Assembly: GCF_000282995.1 (NCBI RefSeq)
Contig: NZ_ALEE01000371.1
Location: 1 to 8,922 of the forward strand
DNA length: 8,922 bases
Direction: 5' to 3'
Origin: Melaminivora alkalimesophila
GTDB taxonomy: Bacteria > Pseudomonadota > Gammaproteobacteria > Burkholderiales > Burkholderiaceae_C
Below the pieces are notes generated by a model. The model had not been told where the DNA came from, made no database searches, and saw nothing but the letters and a program-made list of their open reading frames with translations. Of the stretch, positions 1-5,768 are shown in pieces; position 1 is the stretch's first letter, and the number at the start of each line of letters is the position of its first letter. The position numbers and the translations under genes are program-made.

Positions 1-113
1 ACCGGCAGGCCGCCGACACCGTCGCGCGCTGGCGCTTCGTGCCCGGCACGCGCAACGGCGTGCCCGAGGCCATGTGGTTCGTGCAGCCGATCAACTTCGT
101 CCTGAAACAGTAA
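1..113 (+). CDS. tonB: Energy transducer TonB, C-terminal end (partial)
   Basis: Only the last 36 codons are present, read in the frame beginning at base 3 and ending at TAA 111-113. The peptide has the typical end of a TonB C-terminal domain: an Ala-rich helix end, then WRFVPGTRNGVP, then a final beta strand VQPINFVLKQ. In the family this periplasmic domain contacts the TonB box of outer-membrane receptors and passes on energy harvested by ExbB/ExbD in the inner membrane. The gene lies 31 bp upstream of exbB on the same strand, which fits a tonB-exbB-exbD operon. The start, membrane anchor and proline-rich spacer are outside the window. A TolA-type or other TonB-like protein is less likely given the neighbours. 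Confidence 0.85.
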   Translation, partial: RQAADTVARWRFVPGTRNGVPEAMWFVQPINFVLKQ

Positions 114-144
114 ACCGCCCACGCCCTACGGCAGGAGAAACCCC

Positions 145-870
<726 letters not shown>

Positions 871-875
871 GTGCC

Positions 876-1286
<411 letters not shown>

Positions 1287-1312
1287 GACGCCGCGCGGCC
1301 CGCCGCTTCCTT

Positions 1313-1720
1313 CTACAGGCCGAGCGCCGCGATGCCGGCGCGCGCCACCTGGGCGTCCTCGGTCGACTTGACGCCGCTCACGCCGATGGCGCCCAGGCAG
1401 TGGCCGTCCTTCATGATCGGAACGCCGCCTTCCAGCATCCCGTCGATGGCCGGCGCCGAGAGGAAGGAAGTGCGCCCGCCGTTGATCATGTCCTCGTAAC
1501 CCTTGCTCTCGCGCCGCCCGAGCGCGGCGGTGCGTGCCTTGGCCAGGGCGATGTGGGCCGAAACAGGTGCGGCGCCGTCCAGGCGCGCGAGCCACAGGGG
1601 GTGGCCGCCGTCGTCGACGATGGCGATGGTCACGGCCCACTGGTGCTTCAGGGCCTCGGCCTCGGCGGCCGCGGCCATCTGCTTGAGATCGGACAGTTCG
1701 AGGGCGTGGCGGGTTTGCAT
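1313..1720 (-). CDS. GlcG/HbpS-like heme-binding family protein (DUF336)
   Basis: This 135-residue soluble protein has no signal peptide or membrane segment. It shows the full GlcG/HbpS (DUF336) pattern: an N-terminal helix rich in Ala and Glu (about 8-25), strand AVTIAIVDDGGHPLWLARLDGA (29-50), a helix with AKARTAA (60-66), the GGVPIMKDGHCLGAIGVSG core (98-116) and the closing helix EDAQVARAG. Some family members bind heme or cobalamin, others sit in glycolate or diol operons; the actual ligand cannot be read here. The start at 1720 is supported by AGGAG (1728-1732) seven bases upstream; a longer open frame to 1867 lacks family-like sequence. It converges on exbD with a 26-bp gap and diverges from the BI-1 gene, so it appears to be transcribed alone. 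Confidence 0.85.
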   Translation of the reverse strand: MQTRHALELSDLKQMAAAAEAEALKHQWAVTIAIVDDGGHPLWLARLDGAAPVSAHIALAKARTAALGRRESKGYEDMINGGRTSFLSAPAIDGMLEGGVPIMKDGHCLGAIGVSGVKSTEDAQVARAGIAALGL

Positions 1721-1759
1721 GGCATGGCTCCTGTGAAAATGGATGAAGAAGACCGCGCG

Positions 1760-1793
1760 AGCATAGCCCTCCCCTTGCGCCGGGCTGCCCGGC
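1760..1793 (-). promoter_or_regulatory. Possible promoter and palindromic operator of the glcG-like gene
   Basis: Reading toward the glcG-like gene, a TATGCT box (1760-1765, 4 of 6 matches to TATAAT) would place transcription initiation near 1753, leaving a leader of about 32 nt that contains the ribosome-binding site. The region where a -35 box should lie is covered by a perfect odd palindrome, GCCGGGCTGCCCGGC (1779-1793, arms of 7 bp around a central T). The -35 itself is poor. A palindrome over a weak -35 is compatible with a repressor or activator site, but GC-only palindromes are not rare in such GC-rich DNA. Prediction only. Confidence 0.3.
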
Positions 1794-1841
1794 CCAGGGC
1801 AAAACAGTGGCACCCGCAAAGTATGGGATGATGGCCGGGTA

Positions 1842-1874
1842 TTGCAAATCGGCCCGCGCAGCCCCACCTAGAAT
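1842..1874 (+). promoter_or_regulatory. Predicted promoter of the BI-1/YccA gene, possibly heat-shock type
   Basis: A clean -10-like TAGAAT (1869-1874, 5 of 6 matches) lies 48 bp before the ATG at 1923, leaving a leader of about 42 nt. The only TTG-type -35 box, TTGCAA (1842-1847), is 21 bp away, too far for a vegetative promoter. The same block also reads as a sigma-32-like promoter: ATTGCA (1841-1846, against CTTGAA), a 15-bp spacer, then CCCCACCT (1862-1869, against CCCCATNT). Either reading could be right; the -10 alone is persuasive. Confidence 0.4.
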
Positions 1875-1922
1875 CCGCTGGCCTGCACTGTGCGGGCCAT
1901 CTTCAGCAGGAGAGACAAGCAC

Positions 1923-2615
1923 ATGCAAACCGGAATCAACCGTATCGATACAGCCGGCTACGGTGTTTCGCGCGAACAGCGCCACCGTGTGCTGCGCAAT
2001 ACCTACTGGCTGCTCACCCTGAGCCTGCTGCCCACGGTGCTGGGCGCCTGGCTGGGCGTGGCGACCGGGATGACGCAGGCGCTCACGGGCGGCCTGGGGC
2101 TGATCGTCTTCCTCGGCGGCGCCTTTGCCTTCATGTTCGCCATCGAGAAGACCAAGCACTCGGCCGCGGGCGTGCCGGTGCTGCTGGCCTTCACCTTCTT
2201 CATGGGCCTGATGCTCTCGCGCCTGATCGGCGCCGTGCTGGGCTTCAAGAACGGCGGCGAACTGATCATGACCGCCTTCGCGGGCACGGCCGGCGTGTTC
2301 TTCGTGATGGCGAGCCTTGCCACCGTGATCAAGCGCGACCTGTCGGGCCTGGGCAAGTGGCTGTTCGTCGGCGCGCTGGTGCTGATCGTGGGCTCCATCA
2401 TCAACGTGTTCGTGGCCTCGACGGCCGGCATGATGGCCATCTCGGTGGCCGCCATCGGCATCTTCAGCGCCTTCATGCTCTACGACATCAAGCGCATCCT
2501 GGACGGCGGCGAGACCAACTACATCAGCGCCACGCTGGCGCTGTACCTCGACCTGTTCAACGTGTTCCAGAGCCTGCTGGCGCTGCTGGGCATCATGGGT
2601 GGCGAGCGCGACTGA
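1923..2615 (+). CDS. Bax inhibitor-1/YccA family membrane protein
   Basis: This 230-residue integral membrane protein has about seven hydrophobic helices (roughly 28-48, 54-74, 82-106, 113-134, 146-166, 168-188, 202-224). The BI-1 signature is near the end: FSAFMLYDIKRIL (181-193), then NYISATLALYLDLFNVFQSLLALLG. D188 and D210 correspond to the conserved Asp pair that in characterised homologues controls a pH-sensitive ion or calcium leak. In E. coli the relative YccA is a substrate and modulator of the protease FtsH; a similar quality-control role is an inference. The start at ATG 1923 is set by AGGAGA (1908-1913) nine bases upstream; an in-frame GTG at 1890 lies on the leader and lacks such a site. 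The gene is monocistronic by its own promoter region and the terminator at 2678. Confidence 0.92.
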   Translation: MQTGINRIDTAGYGVSREQRHRVLRNTYWLLTLSLLPTVLGAWLGVATGMTQALTGGLGLIVFLGGAFAFMFAIEKTKHSAAGVPVLLAFTFFMGLMLSRLIGAVLGFKNGGELIMTAFAGTAGVFFVMASLATVIKRDLSGLGKWLFVGALVLIVGSIINVFVASTAGMMAISVAAIGIFSAFMLYDIKRILDGGETNYISATLALYLDLFNVFQSLLALLGIMGGERD

Positions 2616-2677
2616 GGCGCGCAGCGCGGTGTGCTGCTTTGGGGTGCAAGACACCATCGCCCCGGCCCGCCGCCCCC

Positions 2678-2707
2678 AAGGCCCTGCGCTGCCCGCAGGG
2701 CCTTTTT
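2678..2707 (+). terminator. Intrinsic terminator after the BI-1/YccA gene
   Basis: A perfect 11-bp stem, AAGGCCCTGCG (2678-2688) paired with CGCAGGGCCTT (2694-2704), encloses a 5-nt loop and runs directly into five T residues (2703-2707). It lies 62 bp after the BI-1 stop codon and works in the + direction only, since the opposite side has no T run. It separates the BI-1 gene from the downstream lipoprotein gene, which therefore should have its own promoter or depend on readthrough. Confidence 0.92.
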
Positions 2708-2760
2708 GCTGGGCGCGCCGCCGGATTCAAGCTTTGCAGGAATCTGCCGATAAGGTGGGC

Positions 2761-3168
2761 ATGACGCTGCGCCGCCCTTCCGATGCCGCCCCGCGGGGCC
2801 GCCGCTCCCTGCTGCATCTGGCGCTGCTCGGGGCGACCTTGCTGTCGCTGGCCGGCTGCGACATCCCCGGCCTGGGGCCGGATCCGCGCGTGCTGCAGCG
2901 CGAGGCCGAAGCCCGGGCGATCGGAGGCGCCTGCCGGCATGCCCTGCGCGGCCTGGAAGACTGCTTCACGCTCAACCCGAAGGCCCCCAAGGCCCTGGTC
3001 TTTGCCGGTTGGAAGGACATGGACCAGTACATGCGCGAGAACAAGCTCGAAGGAACGCCTTCGGTGCTCACGGAACTGCAGAAACCTGCTGCCGAGGCCC
3101 CTGCGGCGCGCCGCAGCCGCGACGCGGACGAAGCCGACGAAGGCCGCAGCACGCGCAACCGCGGCTGA
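2761..3168 (+). CDS. Predicted small lipoprotein of unknown function
   Basis: The 135-residue product begins with a basic stretch (RRPSDAAPRGRR), a hydrophobic core (about 17-31) and a lipobox LAGC, with C33 as the lipid-modified residue. Asp at position +2 (D34) would, by the E. coli rule, favour retention in the inner membrane; whether that rule holds here is uncertain. The mature part contains a compact segment with two further cysteines, C58 and C68 (ACRHALRGLEDCFTLNP), which may form a disulfide, followed by a GWKDMDQYMRENK segment. The tail after about residue 108 is Ala-rich and then highly charged and probably disordered. ATG 2761 has AAGG (2752-2755) five bases upstream. It looks like a family of Burkholderiales hypothetical proteins, but I cannot name it. 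It converges on rlmD, with stop codons 35 bp apart. Confidence 0.8.
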   Translation: MTLRRPSDAAPRGRRSLLHLALLGATLLSLAGCDIPGLGPDPRVLQREAEARAIGGACRHALRGLEDCFTLNPKAPKALVFAGWKDMDQYMRENKLEGTPSVLTELQKPAAEAPAARRSRDADEADEGRSTRNRG

Positions 3169-3203
3169 AATCGCGCCTCCGCCCCAGGTCGGTGCTCGGC
3201 GCC

Positions 3204-4715
3204 TCAGTCGCCAGCGCGCTCGAACACGGCGATGCTCTCGACGTGCGCCGTATGCGGGAACATGTTCACCACGCCCGCAGCCGCGCAGCGGTAGCCCGCC
3301 TGGTGCACCAGCAGGCCCGCATCGCGCGCCAGGGTGGCGGGGTTGCAACTCACGTAGACGATGCGCTGCGGCGGCGTCCAGCCTGCCGCGCCCTCGGGCA
3401 GGGGCGGCGCGTCCGGTGCGCCGAGGCGTGCCTGGTGGATGTCCGCCAGGGCCTTGACCAGCGCGAAGGCGCCCTCGCGCGGCGGATCGACCAGCCACTT
3501 GTCCGCGACCCCATCGGCCATGAGCTGCGCAGGCTCCATCTCGAACAGGTTGCGCGCCAGGAAGCGGGTGGCGGCCAGTGGCGGCAGACCACTGCCGCGC
3601 TGCGCCTGGTTGTGCTGGAAGTTCTGCTGGGCGCGCTCCACCAGCGCCGGGCTGCCTTCGATGCCGAGCACTTCGCGCGCCCGCGTGGCCAGGGGCAGCG
3701 TGAAATTGCCCAGGCCACAGAACCAGTCGATCACCCGCTCGTGGGGCTGCGCATCCAGCAGGCGCAGCGCCCGCGCCACCAGCACGCGGTTGATGTGCGG
3801 GTTGACCTGGGTGAAGTCGGTGGGGCGAAAGGGCATGGTGATGCCGAACTCCGGCAGCCGGTAGGCCAGCTGGGCCGCGCCCCGCGGATCGAGCAGATGG
3901 ACCGTGTCCGGACCCTTGGGCTGCAGCCACCACTGCACGCCGTGCTCGGCGGCGAAGGCGCGCAGGCGCTGCAGGTCGGGCGCGGACAGCGGCTCCAGGT
4001 GGCGCAGCACCAGCGCCGTGACATCGTCCCCGCAGGCCACCTCGATCTGCGGGCAAGTGTCGCGCGCATCCATGGAGGCGATCAGCGCGCGCAGCGGCAT
4101 CAGCATCGCATCGACGTGCGGCGGCAGGATCTTGCAGGTCTGCATGTCGGCGATGTAGCGGCTCTTGCGCTCGTGGAAACCCACCAGCACAGTGCCTTTC
4201 TTCGCCACATGGCGCACCGACAGGCGCGCGCGCCAGCGGTAGCCCCAGGCCGGCCCCTCGATGGGGCGCAGGATGTGTTCGGCGCGCACCTTCGCCAGGT
4301 GCCCGAAGTCTTCTTCCAGGGCGCGCTGCTTGATGGCGACTTGGGCGCGGGGTTCGAGGTGCTGCATCTTGCAGCCTCCGCAGGCGCCCGTGTGCAGTCC
4401 GAAGTGCGGACACAGCGGCCGCACCCGCTGGCTCGACTCCCGGTGGATTTCCGTGAGCGCCGCCTGCTCCCAGTGGCTCTTCCTGCGCCCGGCCGGAACG
4501 GCGCTGACCCATTCCGTCGGCAGGGCGCCGTCGATGAACACCACCTTGCCGTCGGCGCGGTGCGCCACGCCCTGGGCGTTCAGGTCCATGGCCGTGATTT
4601 CCAGCCAGTCGGCGGGAAACCCGGAGGCACCACCCGCTTCCGGTCGAGGGACAGGAACGTCGGTTTCCGGGAGCGTGGGGGTGGCGGGATGGTCGGTTTC
4701 GGGGCGAAGACTCAT
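3204..4715 (-). CDS. rlmD: 23S rRNA (uracil-5-)-methyltransferase RlmD
   Basis: This 503-residue enzyme uses S-adenosylmethionine to methylate C5 of a uracil in 23S rRNA (U1939 in E. coli). In order: a Pro/Glu-rich leader (1-30), a TRAM-like RNA-binding domain (about 36-92), an iron-sulfur cysteine set C102, C112, C115 (LCPHFG...ACGGCKMQH) and C194, then the methyltransferase domain. Catalytic motifs are all present: FTQVN (301-305), SAM loop [12 protein letters not shown] (330-341), IEGSP (352-356), DPPREGA (410-416) and [10 protein letters not shown] (456-465) with nucleophile C457. It exceeds the 433 residues of E. coli RlmD through the leader and insertions near 371-384 and 428-449. RlmD is preferred over RlmC and TrmA because of the N-terminal TRAM region with the cysteine cluster. 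No Shine-Dalgarno precedes ATG 4715; see the promoter entry. Confidence 0.93.
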   Translation of the reverse strand: MSLRPETDHPATPTLPETDVPVPRPEAGGASGFPADWLEITAMDLNAQGVAHRADGKVVFIDGALPTEWVSAVPAGRRKSHWEQAALTEIHRESSQRVRPLCPHFGLHTGACGGCKMQHLEPRAQVAIKQRALEEDFGHLAKVRAEHILRPIEGPAWGYRWRARLSVRHVAKKGTVLVGFHERKSRYIADMQTCKILPPHVDAMLMPLRALIASMDARDTCPQIEVACGDDVTALVLRHLEPLSAPDLQRLRAFAAEHGVQWWLQPKGPDTVHLLDPRGAAQLAYRLPEFGITMPFRPTDFTQVNPHINRVLVARALRLLDAQPHERVIDWFCGLGNFTLPLATRAREVLGIEGSPALVERAQQNFQHNQAQRGSGLPPLAATRFLARNLFEMEPAQLMADGVADKWLVDPPREGAFALVKALADIHQARLGAPDAPPLPEGAAGWTPPQRIVYVSCNPATLARDAGLLVHQAGYRCAAAGVVNMFPHTAHVESIAVFERAGD

Positions 4716-4730
4716 GCCCCGATTGTCTCA
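4716..4730 (-). promoter_or_regulatory. Putative extended -10 promoter giving a leaderless rlmD mRNA
   Basis: Reading toward rlmD the bases are TGAGACAATCGGGGC and then the ATG. GACAAT (4722-4727) matches TATAAT at 4 of 6 positions and is preceded by TGA, an extended -10 TGn element. Only six bases separate it from the ATG, so transcription would begin at or next to the start codon and the mRNA would lack a leader. This agrees with the absence of a purine-rich ribosome-binding site. No recognisable -35 box is present. Cotranscription from the upstream small gene, 58 bp away, is also possible. Confidence 0.35.
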
Positions 4731-4773
4731 GAGCGCCCGTGGCCCCGCGGCCCTGCAGGACGCCCGCGCGTGC

Positions 4774-5115
4774 TCAGCCGCGGTCTGCGCGCCCCGTCCG
4801 GGGACGGATGCCAGCGGCCGCCGGCACCGCTCCCTCGCCACCTGCCCGAAGGGCCCCTGCCCGCACCGGCAGGCGGTGCACCTCCAGTTCGCAGGCCTCG
4901 CTGTCGAGCGTGAATACCATGGCGCCGCCGGGCGCGACCTCCGGCAGGGTCTCGTGCAGGTTGCGCGACATGTCCACCGGCGGCGTCTGCGCGCGGTAGA
5001 CGACCTGACGGTCGGCGCCGTAGACGATGTAGCAGGCGGCCTGGGCAGCCTGGTGGACACCGGCCAGGGCCAGCAGCCCGGCTGCCAGCGAAAGAGCCTG
5101 TCGGGTTCTTGCCAT
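4774..5115 (-). CDS. Small exported protein of unknown function
   Basis: The 113-residue product begins MARTRQ, has a hydrophobic stretch (about 7-20) and an AQAAC segment, so signal peptidase I cleavage after A26 or A27 would leave C28 at or next to the mature N-terminus. The mature part reads CYIVYGADRQVVYRAQTPPVDMS...TLPEVAPGGAMVFTLDSEACELEVH; C28 and C75 could form a disulfide across a compact beta-rich domain. The tail after about residue 84 is rich in Gly, Ala and Arg and probably flexible. A strong ribosome-binding site GGAGGA (5125-5130 on this strand) lies nine bases before the ATG. It sits between the Lrp-type regulator and rlmD in the same direction. I recall similar hypothetical proteins in Burkholderiales but no assigned role. 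Confidence 0.75.
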   Translation of the reverse strand: MARTRQALSLAAGLLALAGVHQAAQAACYIVYGADRQVVYRAQTPPVDMSRNLHETLPEVAPGGAMVFTLDSEACELEVHRLPVRAGALRAGGEGAVPAAAGIRPRTGRADRG

Positions 5116-5189
5116 CTTCGTTTCTCCTCCGGGGGCGACGCGCCGCCAGGCGGCGGGGACACCCTCATGTGTTGTGGTCCTGAACCCCG

Positions 5190-5195
5190 ATTATT
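5190..5195 (-). promoter_or_regulatory. Possible -10 box for the small exported protein gene
   Basis: On the - strand AATAAT (5 of 6 matches to TATAAT) stands out in the otherwise GC-rich 103-bp gap after the Lrp-type gene. It would give a leader of roughly 68 nt before ATG 5115. The -35 region (GTGCCG, 17 bp upstream) is poor, so readthrough from the regulator gene remains possible; I see no intrinsic terminator in this gap. Confidence 0.25.
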
Positions 5196-5218
5196 GCGCG
5201 CACCGGCCGCCGCGGCAC

Positions 5219-5698
5219 TCAGCCCAGCGGCAGATGGCTCGAGTGCTTGACCTCCTCCATCACCGCATAGGTCCGCGTCTCGCGCACTCCCGGGAGTTGC
5301 CAGAGCACGTTGCCGGCGAACTGGCGGTAGGCCGCCATGTCGGCCGAGCGCGTCTTGAGCAGGTAGTCGAAGCCGCCCGCGACCATGTGGCATTCCAGGA
5401 TCTCCGGGTGGGCGTGCACCGCGGCCTTGAAGCCGTCGAAGACGTTGGGCGTGGTGTGATCGAGCAGCACCTCGACAAAGACCAGCATCCCGGCGCCGAG
5501 CTTGAGCGGGTTGAGCCGCGCCTCGTAGCCCAGGATGTAGCCCTCGCGCGTCAGGCGCTGCACCCGCGCCAGCACGGCCGTGGGCGACAGGGCGACGGTC
5601 TCGGCCAGCTTGAGGTTGGAAATGCGACCGTCCTGCTGGAGGATCTTCAGGATCCTCCGGTCGATTCGATCGATATTGCTGATTTCACCCGAATTCAT
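5219..5698 (-). CDS. Lrp/AsnC family regulator, probable PutR-type activator of putA
   Basis: This 159-residue DNA-binding protein has the Lrp layout: a winged helix-turn-helix (DRIDRRILKILQQDGRISNLKLAETVALSPTAVLARVQRL, about 10-49), then the ligand-binding and oligomerising RAM domain (about 70-155) with VAGGFDYLLKTR (106-117) and PGVRETRTYAVMEEVK. Being divergent from putA and 70 bp from it, it is most likely a PutR-type protein that senses proline and activates putA, as described for divergent Lrp-type putR genes in alphaproteobacteria; this is inferred from position. ATG 5698 gives the usual family length. An in-frame ATG at 5740 (173 residues) has a GGTGAG seven bases upstream, but it would leave only 28 bp between the divergent genes and add an uncharacteristic N-terminus. 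Confidence 0.88.
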   Translation of the reverse strand: MNSGEISNIDRIDRRILKILQQDGRISNLKLAETVALSPTAVLARVQRLTREGYILGYEARLNPLKLGAGMLVFVEVLLDHTTPNVFDGFKAAVHAHPEILECHMVAGGFDYLLKTRSADMAAYRQFAGNVLWQLPGVRETRTYAVMEEVKHSSHLPLG

Positions 5699-5768
5699 CA
5701 GCCGATTATTCAACGGACAGACTCGATTTTGGTGATTCATTCGTCAACTCACCATCGATCATCGCGGC
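5699..5768. promoter_or_regulatory. Divergent lrp-putA promoter and likely regulator-binding region
   Basis: This 70-bp gap is visibly more AT-rich than its surroundings. Toward the regulator, AATAAT (5705-5710 on the - strand) ends six bases before ATG 5698. Toward putA, GATCAT (5757-5762, 4 of 6 matches) ends six bases before ATG 5769. Neither gene has a clear Shine-Dalgarno for these starts and neither has a good -35, as expected for promoters needing an activator. A TTGACG (5742-5747 on the - strand) is also present but no good -10 follows at the right distance. Lrp-type proteins usually bind such AT-rich intergenic DNA; no clean consensus site could be assigned. Confidence 0.45.

Noticed and set aside
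2725..2760. TTCAAG and GATAAG with 17-bp spacing as a promoter for the lipoprotein gene.
   Set aside because: The -10 would overlap the ribosome-binding site and put the transcription start next to the ATG, leaving the visible Shine-Dalgarno unused; the -35 match is also weak.
2593..4913. Long open frames on both strands (2593-4512 minus, 3009-4913 plus) around rlmD.
   Set aside because: Both overlap rlmD, which has complete catalytic motifs in its own frame, and both have Arg/Ala/Gly/Gln-biased sequence without recognisable domains.
5141..5157. GC hairpin CGCCGCCAGGCGGCG in the gap after the Lrp-type gene as a terminator.
   Set aside because: No T run follows on either strand and the loop would be very tight; it may be structure in the leader of the small exported gene at most.
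5680..5695. GATTTCACCCGAATTC as an operator palindrome for the Lrp-type regulator.
   Set aside because: The arms mismatch at one position of six and the site lies in the coding start of the regulator; not strong enough to call.
5694..5740. ATG 5740 as the start of the Lrp-type regulator.
   Set aside because: It has a fair GGTGAG upstream, but would leave only 28 bp for two divergent promoters and add 14 residues not typical of the family. Kept as an alternative in the entry, not as the call.
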